DNA of 5,917 nucleotides, from NCBI GenBank assembly GCA_021734045.1, contig JAIPJR010000119.1:1-5917 (forward strand). Reading direction: 5' to 3'. The notes below the pieces were generated by a model. That model was not told the origin of the DNA. It ran no database searches and saw only the letters and a list, made by a program, of their open reading frames with translations. Below, in pieces: positions 1 to 5,750 of the stretch (positions are counted from its first letter, which is position 1; every line of letters starts with the position of its first letter). Source of the DNA: Fidelibacterota bacterium (GTDB taxonomy: Bacteria > Fidelibacterota > UBA8477). Position numbers and translations under genes: made by a program.

Positions 1-67
1 AAATATTCATCAGCCGCAGCCGGGTGGGATCACTCAGTGCCTTAAAAAATTCCGCTTTCTCGTCCAT
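1..67 (-). CDS. ArsR-family HTH transcriptional regulator, N-terminal fragment
   Basis: Reading the minus strand from the ATG at 67-65 gives 22 codons, MDEKAEFFKALSDPTRLRLM followed by NI, before the window ends. The pattern F-K-A-L-S-D-P-T-R-L-R-L is the hallmark first helix of the ArsR/SmtB winged-helix repressors, which are typically about 100 residues, so roughly four fifths of the gene lies outside the window. Family members are small dimeric repressors that release DNA on binding a metal(loid) or, in other branches, by redox or protein signals. The sensing residues are not visible, so the inducer cannot be stated. A weak ribosome-binding site, AGAAGG, lies about 9 bases upstream of the ATG. 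The gene is divergent from everything else in the window. A perfect inverted repeat 20 bases upstream of its start suggests autorepression. Family call is confident; the specific role is unknown. Confidence 0.85.
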   Translation of the reverse strand, partial: MDEKAEFFKALSDPTRLRLMNI

Positions 68-86
68 TGAATTTTACCTTCTTGCC

Positions 87-108
87 TATATGCGCAATCA
101 CGCATATA
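87..108. promoter_or_regulatory. Inverted repeat, likely operator of the ArsR-type repressor
   Basis: TATATGCG (87-94) and CGCATATA (101-108) are perfect inverted copies around the 6-base spacer CAATCA. The site lies 20-41 bases upstream of the arsR-like start codon and abuts its candidate -10 box. ArsR/SmtB repressors commonly bind AT-rich imperfect or perfect inverted repeats at their own promoter, so an autoregulatory operator is the natural reading. Binding itself is inferred. Confidence 0.5.
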
Positions 109-135
109 TAATAATGCAGAAAAGGTGCCCCGCAA
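108..135 (-). promoter_or_regulatory. Candidate sigma-70 promoter of the arsR-like gene
   Basis: On the minus strand, TTGCGG (135-130) is followed after 16 bases by TATTAT (113-108). Both boxes are imperfect matches to the sigma-70 consensus. The predicted transcription start would fall inside the inverted repeat at 87-108, which is the geometry expected for repression by steric block. Nearby A/T-rich alternatives for the -10 exist, so the exact box is uncertain. Confidence 0.35.
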
Positions 136-317
136 TTGAAAAATTGGCTTGAACTGCATTTTTTCCATCCGGACAGAGAGCATCAGATTATCGAATCGAA
201 AGGTACTCGCATTACCATTTCCTTCGGCTTTCAACTTTTTCATTCATCCGTTCAACGTAAAATATGCGGAAAGGTTACCGGCCGATAGTTCGGGTACCAG
301 AAGAGGGGAGCGTCAGG

Positions 318-736
318 ATGCGGGATACCAGCAACAGAATTCCACCAGCACGGCTTTACTATTTCGTCAGCCTGGTTTTTCTGCTGATTGGGAGCATTTG
401 GGGGCAAGACAGTTCATTTAATTTTTTCCCGGAAGATTCCTGGTTCAAACCACTTCTGCTGGATCCGGCAGCCGCCCAATCCAGCGCCAGTCTGTTGCAT
501 TTCAAGCTACAGATGACCCTACTCCCAAGGTGTACAGCCCGGTGAATCTGGTGTTTAATAATCTGCAAGGCAAAGTAGTGCTGTAGTTGGTCACTGAGTT
601 AGAGAATAGTGGCCACTATCAGGTAATCTGGGATAGCCGTGATGCGAGTTGTCATCCCGTCGCCGGTGGATTGTACCTGTACCGTCTCACGATTGGTGAT
701 CAAACGCGCCTCAGGAAAATGTTACTCACAAAGTAA
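318..736 (+). pseudogene. Chimeric pseudogene: DUF1207-type N-terminus fused to a T9SS sorting-domain C-terminus
   Basis: The best start is the ATG at 318, preceded by the purine-rich AGAGGGGAG; an in-frame ATG at 264 has no such site. The product starts with a signal peptide (hydrophobic run YYFVSLVFLLIGSIWG) and continues with FFPEDSWFKPLLLDPAAAQ, matching the intact DUF1207 protein encoded at 4029-4907. Compared with that copy, one T is missing near 500, so the frame runs into TGA at 543-545. Following the original frame gives ATDDPTPKVYSPVNL, then VFNNLQGKVVL, a TAG at 584-586, and another 49 codons to TAA at 734-736. This last part (ELENSGHYQVIWDSRD, PVAGGLYLYRL, RKMLLTK) is a typical T9SS type A sorting tail, which DUF1207 proteins lack. 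The gene therefore carries a fusion, a frameshift and a nonsense codon and should not make a working protein. The tail is not a copy of the protease tail next door. Confidence 0.8.
435..551 (+). repeat. Direct repeat copy 1 (DUF1207 N-terminal coding segment)
   Basis: This stretch matches 4143-4260 with four substitutions and one single-base deletion by hand alignment, about 96% identity. Similarity falls away sharply on both sides. It codes for the segment after the signal peptide, from DSWFKP to SPVNL. The two copies have the same orientation, lie about 3.6 kb apart, and bracket the protease gene. Confidence 0.9.
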
Positions 737-767
737 TGGTCGCGTTTCAGACATTCCATAAAAATGT

Positions 768-796
768 TTGACTCGCACAGCAGAACTTATTAATAT
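768..796 (+). promoter_or_regulatory. Sigma-70 promoter of the subtilisin-like protease gene
   Basis: TTGACT (768-773) and TAATAT (791-796) are separated by exactly 17 bases, each box one mismatch from consensus. Transcription would begin near 803, leaving a leader of about 20 bases containing the ribosome-binding site GAGGAG (811-816), five bases before the ATG at 822. This is the best promoter in the window and gives the protease its own transcription unit. Confidence 0.65.
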
Positions 797-803
797 ATTA
801 ATA
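788..803. promoter_or_regulatory. 16-bp perfect palindrome over the -10 box and start site
   Basis: TATTAATATATTAATA reads the same on both strands and covers the -10 box and the predicted transcription start of the protease gene. It could be an operator for a dimeric regulator. It is made only of A and T, so a chance palindrome in a promoter-melting region is also quite possible. Confidence 0.3.
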
Positions 804-821
804 GTTTAGAGAGGAGATAAA

Positions 822-3698
822 ATGAAACGCTTAACCCTTGGTTTGGCCACATTATTTCTATTCATTGGATCGATTTTCTGTACACCATACCCATTTGATC
901 ATTTCATCATTTCTTTTAATCAGGTTCCTGAAGATGTCAGTTTTTGGAGTACAAAAAAAGGTTATTTACAGACGGGGAATCAGGACATCGATGATTTGAA
1001 TGAACAATATAATGTCACAGATTACAAGAGGTTGTTTCAAGATACCTCAAGTCCACTCGGGAGACATTTTATATTTTTACGGGGGAGTAATAATGATGAT
1101 ATGAATGATATCATATACGATTATGAACATTTAACGGATATTGATCAAGTATGGCCAGATTACGAGGGAGATACATTAGCATCTGCAAATGATCCAATTC
1201 AAAATGGTAATTATCTCGGATCTAATGGATGCAACGTCAACGATGCGTGGGAACTGAATACTTCAGGCAATGCAATATTAGTTGGCATCTTGGACATATC
1301 TGCAAATAGAGGCAACAACCAGCTTTCGCCATCTCTATACCTAAATGAAGGTGAAGATATCAATAGTGATGGGCAGATAACCAGTGCAGATTCAAACGGC
1401 TTTGATGATGATGGCAATGGCTATATTGATGATTTTCAAGGGTGGAATTTCCATCTGAATAGTAATGTCATTGATGAAGGAACACATGGCACCGGTGTGG
1501 TGAGTATTTTGTGTGCTCAAACAAATGATAGTACAACTGTTTCAGGTATTGCAGGTGGCTGGGCACCTACAATGCCTGGCACCAAATGGGTTCCCGCTAG
1601 GATTAATAATATATCTGAATGTACCCAAGCAATCGAATATGTCGCTAATCTGGGTGCGCGAGTAATAAATATCAGCATGAGTTTTGGATACCTTCCCATA
1701 GACACTTGGGAGCCTTGGATAGATTTAATGGATACGTTGGTTGTTCCCAATAACATTGTCATAGTTGCTGGTGCAGGGAATGGTAATGATGGGATTAATG
1801 GCGTGGATAATTGCGTGGCACCTGGAAGATCTTCCTATGTAATTTCAGTTGGTGCTACGGAAGGAGGTAACGCACACAATTTTGTGAGAGCTCCCTTTTC
1901 TAATTATGGTGATTTAGTTGATATAGCTGCCCCCGGAGTTGATTGGAAGGTTACATGGCTTGACTCATTTCACGAAGTATCGGGAACTTCGTTCTCCTCA
2001 CCGGTTGTTGCTGCTGCTGCTGCATTAATACTTGGACTAGACAGTTCAAAAACTCGGTCAGAAGTCAGAGATCTACTTCTCGATTGGGCAACCCCAATGG
2101 ACTCATTAGGTGCTGGTCAAGTGAATGTTTACAAGTCACTTGCAGCGGCCAAGGCTCCTAATGCTCCCTCTATAACTATTAGCGGATATTCACAAACTCA
2201 TCCAGTTCTTGGTATCACAAACGCTCAGTATGATGTTGACTATATGGTTATCCAAAGGAAATTAGTTACTAATGATCGATATCATACCGTTTATCAAGAT
2301 TGGACAGCAATTGATACAGTCAGTATTGATACAGCTTATACCGATGAAACTTTTGGTCACAATGAAGATGGACCATACATTGCATATTACCGAACATTAT
2401 TTATTGATATTGCTGATCTTGTCTCAGGGTTATCAAACACTGTATCAACAGAGGGGTATATCGGGATATTCAAAATAACAAGAGATACTTCCATGTATAG
2501 TGTTACGCTCAATACGATTTATCCAGCTATCGGACTGGATTCAAATATCATCTATATTTCTGATTGGGGTCAAGGGCTTTACACTTATGCTATTACGGGA
2601 AATGGCATAGAAAATACTGCCACCATTTCTGATTCGCGGCAACCACCGCAGTTACAGATCCCGATTTCTGGAAATTATTTATTTGCTTTTAATGGAGACC
2701 AGTCATTTTGTGCATACTCCATTGAAAATCCAGATAATCCTTTACCAATCTCAAACTCGTATTTGCCCGAATTGACGGATCCCATGGCATTTGCAGCCAA
2801 CAACCAAATAGTTGCTGCAGCTGGCCATCATCCATATGCGGGTGAGGACTCAGCCAATGTTTTACAGATCGTAGATTTCTCTAATCCATCGTCGCCGCAG
2901 GTATTATTTAATCATAGTCGATTAACCGGCTATGATGGCGTTCAGTTTGCTCCTGTTTTTCCGAGGTATGTTGTCGCTTCGGGTGCATCAAGTTCGGTTT
3001 GGGATGTTAGTGATTTACAAGCTATCCGCACGATCAATCAAAATAGTGTGGGAATGCACCAGGTATCCATATGGGGTAACTGGATAGTCGGAATTACAAA
3101 CCCGGGGTTAGGATTTTGGTCGATTGATTCCAGTGGTGTACTCCAGGCAGCTCCAGATGGATATGAAGCAGTGTTTGAGAATGAGAACCCTCTTAAAATG
3201 GTAGCTCAGCAAGATTATATAGCCTGTAGTGATGATGACTACCTGTATCTATATGCCCGCGACGAGGATACGAATCTACCATTTCTTTTTAGGTCCTGGG
3301 CTCATGAAAATATAAATGCTATTGCGGTCAATGATAATTATCTGGTTGCAACAAATGGTGATAGTCTGTTTGTTTATGATTTGGCTCTCTGGACATCAGG
3401 TATTCACGATCCTGGCTTTGCAGCCCCCGCAGATTTTCGGATAAGTTCTGTATATCCAAATCCGTTTAACGCTGAAACCAGGATAAGATTCACCGTACCG
3501 TCCAGTTCAGTTATAAGTATCGGTGTATATGATCTACTGGGTAGAAACATCTCCACATTAAAAGACCATCATCGATATGCAGCCGGTAGATATACAATTT
3601 CTTGGAATGCTAAGAATAACATAGCGAGTGGTATTTATTTCATTCGACTGACAAGCGGTTCATTTACAGCAATAAAGAAAGTGACCATAATTAAGTAA
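822..3698 (+). CDS. Secreted S8 (subtilisin-like) serine protease with T9SS C-terminal sorting domain
   Basis: The 958-residue product is a multidomain extracellular protease. Residues 1-20 form a signal peptide, and about 21-120 resemble a subtilisin propeptide (TGNQDIDDLNEQYNV). The S8 domain covers about 125-443. Catalytic residues by motif are Asp158 (GILDIS), His222 (GTHGTGV) and Ser390 (SGTSFSSP), with oxyanion Asn320 (AGAGN). Asp158 is followed by Ile-Ser instead of the usual Thr/Ser-Gly, and HGTH is HGTG. Acidic loops DINSDGQI (179-186) and DDDGNGYIDD (195-204) between Asp and His look calcium-binding. An Fn3-like domain (449-545) follows, then about seven repeats of a beta-propeller (about 560-857, e.g. 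ISGNYLFAFNGD, VNDNYLVATNGD), and finally the sorting domain with YPNPFN (878-883), GVYDLLGR and SGIYFIRL. The protein should be exported by Sec, then across the outer membrane by T9SS, and anchored or released. The start has a strong GAGGAG site. Substrate unknown. Confidence 0.92.
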   Translation: MKRLTLGLATLFLFIGSIFCTPYPFDHFIISFNQVPEDVSFWSTKKGYLQTGNQDIDDLNEQYNVTDYKRLFQDTSSPLGRHFIFLRGSNNDDMNDIIYDYEHLTDIDQVWPDYEGDTLASANDPIQNGNYLGSNGCNVNDAWELNTSGNAILVGILDISANRGNNQLSPSLYLNEGEDINSDGQITSADSNGFDDDGNGYIDDFQGWNFHLNSNVIDEGTHGTGVVSILCAQTNDSTTVSGIAGGWAPTMPGTKWVPARINNISECTQAIEYVANLGARVINISMSFGYLPIDTWEPWIDLMDTLVVPNNIVIVAGAGNGNDGINGVDNCVAPGRSSYVISVGATEGGNAHNFVRAPFSNYGDLVDIAAPGVDWKVTWLDSFHEVSGTSFSSPVVAAAAALILGLDSSKTRSEVRDLLLDWATPMDSLGAGQVNVYKSLAAAKAPNAPSITISGYSQTHPVLGITNAQYDVDYMVIQRKLVTNDRYHTVYQDWTAIDTVSIDTAYTDETFGHNEDGPYIAYYRTLFIDIADLVSGLSNTVSTEGYIGIFKITRDTSMYSVTLNTIYPAIGLDSNIIYISDWGQGLYTYAITGNGIENTATISDSRQPPQLQIPISGNYLFAFNGDQSFCAYSIENPDNPLPISNSYLPELTDPMAFAANNQIVAAAGHHPYAGEDSANVLQIVDFSNPSSPQVLFNHSRLTGYDGVQFAPVFPRYVVASGASSSVWDVSDLQAIRTINQNSVGMHQVSIWGNWIVGITNPGLGFWSIDSSGVLQAAPDGYEAVFENENPLKMVAQQDYIACSDDDYLYLYARDEDTNLPFLFRSWAHENINAIAVNDNYLVATNGDSLFVYDLALWTSGIHDPGFAAPADFRISSVYPNPFNAETRIRFTVPSSSVISIGVYDLLGRNISTLKDHHRYAAGRYTISWNAKNNIASGIYFIRLTSGSFTAIKKVTIIK

Positions 3699-3805
3699 GA
3701 TGTTTCCAGATTGTATTCGTAAGTCTTCTTTTCCAGGACATATCGGGGTAAAAAAAGGACATCCCTTGATTCAGACTGGAGCGGCAAGTAAACAGCAATT
3801 AAGTC

Positions 3806-4006
3806 CTAGCCATAGATTTGTATTTGTACAGTCCAACCGCTGACAATCGAACGATTTGCAAGAAGTAGTTCACCAATTATCTGACACAGCAAAAAAGTCC
3901 CCGAAGAGGTTGTAATCATACGCTCCGGATTGGGTTGATCCTTGCCGAGGTATTGATATCTGTTTCCATCTTTCCCTCCGACTGATATACTACCATTTGA
4001 AATCAA
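3806..4006 (-). pseudogene. Possible remnant of an FG-GAP-like (integrin-type) repeat gene
   Basis: On the minus strand, one frame gives KDGNRYQYLGK (around 3973-3941). After a one-base frame change another gives GAYDYNLFGDFFAVSDNW (3926-3873), ending at a TGA at 3872-3870, and in a third frame SAVGLYKYKS appears near 3843-3814. The order fits FG-GAP/integrin-like repeats, where a display strand like 'Y..DG..Y.Y' is followed by 'DY.FG..VAVS.NW..VG' and then the next 'G.VYLYKY'. Such repeat proteins are common among secreted proteins of FCB-group bacteria. With two frame changes and one stop in under 200 bases it would be dead. The similarity is judged by eye from short segments and could be chance. 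The 66-codon open frame from 4006 to 3806 covers this area but makes no recognisable product on its own. Confidence 0.3.
3963..3991 (+). promoter_or_regulatory. Candidate promoter of the DUF1207 gene
   Basis: TTTCCA (3963-3968) lies 17 bases before TATACT (3986-3991), and the -10 is preceded by TG at 3983-3984, giving an extended -10. Transcription would start near 3998, about 31 bases before the GTG at 4029. The -35 matches consensus at only four of six positions, but the extended -10 compensates. Confidence 0.42.
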
Positions 4007-4028
4007 TAAACTGCAGGGGCGGGTAAGC

Positions 4029-4907
4029 GTGAAATTTCACAATAAAATCAGACATCACAACATTTTCAAAATGCTGCTTCTCGGCGTTTTTCTGACCTGC
4101 CAACTGCTGGGAGCGCCAAACCAAATTACATTTTTCCCGCGTGATTCCTGGTTCAAACCACCACTGCTGGATCCGGCAGCAGCCCAATCCAGCGCCAGTC
4201 TGTTGCGTTTTCAAGCTACAGATGACCCTACTCCCAAGGTGTACAGCCCGGTGAATCTGGGTTTTCAGAAAATTTTGATTCGCAAGCAAACAGGATTTCA
4301 TAAGGGCTGGGAAGCGGGTGTAGAATTTGGCATTCACACGCAGTTCAGCATTATTTCCACGCCCACGGCACCCATGGGCGGACTGGACAATACCGATTAC
4401 CTCATCGCCGGAATATGGCATTACAAGCATGGCAGAACTGTTGAGCGGGTCCAACTTTTCCATCAATCCTCCCATCTGGGGGATGATTACCTCATCCGTA
4501 ATCAGATAGTGGAACCCAATAATCGTTCCCAGAATTATGAGCAACTCAGTTATCTGAGAGCTCATACCGGGAAATCCACACGCTGGTACTACGGGCTGGG
4601 TGTAAACATCTCACCCAACACCGTCCGTGAGCGGATTGTGGTGCAGGGCGGGATGGAAATTGTTCAACCAATGGGTGAGAATAATCGGGCGATTCAGCTG
4701 CTGGCGGGTGTAAATGTGAAATTGTATGGGGAGCATGACTATTACCCCAATCTTAAGACGGGTGCGGGTGTGCGATTTTCCCGGGATAAACGCTCCGGAC
4801 TTACATTGCTGGTAGAGTATTACCACGGACATTTGCCGTATAGCACGCTGGCTTACCAAAAAGTGAGTTGGCTGGGGTTGGGTGCTTATTTGCAGCCCAG
4901 GTTTTAA
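4029..4907 (+). CDS. DUF1207 family protein, predicted outer-membrane beta-barrel
   Basis: The 292-residue product begins at GTG 4029, preceded by a purine-rich AGGGGCGGG. The in-frame ATG at 4071 lacks a ribosome-binding site and would cut off the basic start of the signal peptide. Residues 1 to about 28 are a signal peptide (basic IRHHNIFK then a hydrophobic MLLLGVFLTCQLLG). FFPRDSWFKPPLLDPAAAQ follows, then alternating aromatic and polar strands. HQSSHLGDDYL (145-155) is the signature I associate with DUF1207, as are VEYYHGHLPY near the C-terminus and the general layout. The chain ends in Phe, as beta-barrel proteins inserted by the BAM complex usually do. DUF1207 proteins have no established biochemical function; transport or lipid-related roles would be guesses. 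Its 5' part is duplicated in the pseudogene at 318-736. It has its own candidate promoter, and the 71-base gap to the thioesterase gene allows read-through. Confidence 0.82.
   Translation: MKFHNKIRHHNIFKMLLLGVFLTCQLLGAPNQITFFPRDSWFKPPLLDPAAAQSSASLLRFQATDDPTPKVYSPVNLGFQKILIRKQTGFHKGWEAGVEFGIHTQFSIISTPTAPMGGLDNTDYLIAGIWHYKHGRTVERVQLFHQSSHLGDDYLIRNQIVEPNNRSQNYEQLSYLRAHTGKSTRWYYGLGVNISPNTVRERIVVQGGMEIVQPMGENNRAIQLLAGVNVKLYGEHDYYPNLKTGAGVRFSRDKRSGLTLLVEYYHGHLPYSTLAYQKVSWLGLGAYLQPRF
4143..4260 (+). repeat. Direct repeat copy 2 (inside the intact DUF1207 gene)
   Basis: This is the partner of 435-551, with about 96% identity by hand alignment. The copy is in frame and codes for DSWFKP to SPVNLG of the intact protein. 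It retains the T that is missing from copy 1, so this copy is likely the original or less damaged one. Confidence 0.9.
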
Positions 4908-4941
4908 CCATGCGAAATTGTCCCACGAAATCTGAATTGCT

Positions 4942-4958
4942 TACCAAGGCCATTGGTA
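4942..4958. other. Small inverted repeat between the DUF1207 and thioesterase genes
   Basis: TACCAA (4942-4947) and TTGGTA (4953-4958) pair around GGCCA. No T run follows, so it is not an intrinsic terminator. It lies about 20 bases before the thioesterase start and might slightly affect translation or be a weak operator. It may also mean nothing. Confidence 0.25.
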
Positions 4959-4978
4959 TGGAATGAGTGCTCCCACTG

Positions 4979-5728
4979 ATGTCAAAATTTGAAGCCATCC
5001 GCCAGGTCAGAGGATCCCATGTGGATTTTCAGAACCACCTGCGCCTGAATGCGCTTTTCCAATACATGTCAGACGCTGCGCTGAATCATGCCGAACAACT
5101 TCACCTGGGCTTGTTCGATTTGCAGAAGGCCGGTTATTTCTGGGTTTTGGCGTGGGCGCGGGTGGAGATTGAACGTTATCCTATTTTCAACGACAACGTG
5201 CGCATTCAAACCTGGCCTTTGCGCATTTATAAACGTTTCATCCTGCGAGAATTCCTGTTCAAAGACGCGTCAAGTGGCAAGGAATTGGGACGAGGGCGCA
5301 CAGCGTGGCTGATTGTGAGCGTGAATTCAGGTCGTTCGGTGCAGCCGGAAGCATCAGGTCTGGCATTCCGGTTCGGGAATTATGAATCGGTAATGTCTGC
5401 GCTGCCGGAGCGCATTCCGGTTCAGGAAAATGTTGTCCCGGTCTATTCCCGCCAAATCCGGATGCATGATATTGATGTAAATCGGCATGTGAACAATACC
5501 CGCTATGTGGAATTCCTGCTGGATGCCTACACCCCGGCCGATTTTGAAGGGGGACAGATTAACACTTTCACCATCTCCTTCCTGGCGGAAACACGGTTAG
5601 GAACAACATTGGAGATTACGCGAGGCGCTCAGCCCGGGGTGCCACAGGCTGATTATTTGGCGGCTGTTCATCGTGAAACCGGAAAGCCAGCTGTACAGGG
5701 ATTGGTGACTTGGCAGAAACAGAAATGA
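4979..5728 (+). CDS. Acyl-ACP thioesterase (FatA/FatB family)
   Basis: The enzyme hydrolyses acyl-ACP to free fatty acid and holo-ACP in the cytoplasm, ending or diverting fatty acid synthesis. The 249-residue product has the double hot-dog build of acyl-ACP thioesterases and a normal length for bacterial members. The N-terminal half carries LNALFQYMSDAALNHAEQLH and the conserved WVLAWARVEIERYP; the C-terminal half carries DIDVNRHVNNTRYVEFLLDAY. Asp166, Asn168 and His170 match the D-x-N-x-H catalytic motif of plant FatB, and Glu204 lies 34 residues after the His, the same spacing as the catalytic Glu there. The neighbouring Cys of the plant enzymes is Thr205 here, which fits the newer Asp-Asn-His-Glu model over the older Cys one. 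I chose ATG 4979 with GGAATGAG upstream; GTG 4967 would add four residues (MLPL). It shares GC-rich composition with trmO, 22 bases downstream, and probably its transcript. Chain-length preference cannot be read from sequence. Confidence 0.9.
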   Translation: MSKFEAIRQVRGSHVDFQNHLRLNALFQYMSDAALNHAEQLHLGLFDLQKAGYFWVLAWARVEIERYPIFNDNVRIQTWPLRIYKRFILREFLFKDASSGKELGRGRTAWLIVSVNSGRSVQPEASGLAFRFGNYESVMSALPERIPVQENVVPVYSRQIRMHDIDVNRHVNNTRYVEFLLDAYTPADFEGGQINTFTISFLAETRLGTTLEITRGAQPGVPQADYLAAVHRETGKPAVQGLVTWQKQK

Positions 5729-5750
5729 TGAAAAGAGGCACTCAATACTT

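Larger units (their letters stand above)
3699..4028. other. Intergenic region without an intact gene
   Basis: No intact gene is convincing here. The region follows the protease stop codon and ends at the GTG of the DUF1207 gene. It contains a probable decayed minus-strand repeat gene (about 3806-4006) and a candidate promoter for the DUF1207 gene (3963-3991). I looked for a hairpin followed by a T run after the protease and found none convincing. Confidence 0.6.

Noticed and set aside
262-268. ATATGCG, a half-site of the putative ArsR operator, near the pseudogene
   Set aside because: A single 7-base match is expected by chance in a window this size and there is no inverted partner.
149-421. 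90-codon plus-strand open frame between the arsR-like gene and the pseudogene
   Set aside because: No ribosome-binding site and no recognisable product; it overlaps the pseudogene's signal-peptide region in another frame.
822-884. Cys at the end of the protease signal peptide (GSIFC) as a lipoprotein site
   Set aside because: Phe just before the Cys does not fit a lipobox, and T9SS cargo proteins are normally cut by signal peptidase I. The same applies to FLTC in the DUF1207 leader.
3699-3775. Possible intrinsic terminator after the protease gene
   Set aside because: There is an A run and short G/C runs, but no stable stem followed by a T run on the plus strand.
3990-4565. 191-codon minus-strand open frame overlapping the DUF1207 gene
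   Set aside because: It lies opposite a gene with clear family motifs, crosses its start and has no recognisable domain. Its resemblance to a minus-strand frame at 359-568 is just the direct repeat read backwards.
4967-4978. GTG start for the thioesterase, four codons upstream of the ATG
   Set aside because: The ATG at 4979 has the better-placed purine-rich sequence and the usual N-terminal length; the GTG stays possible.
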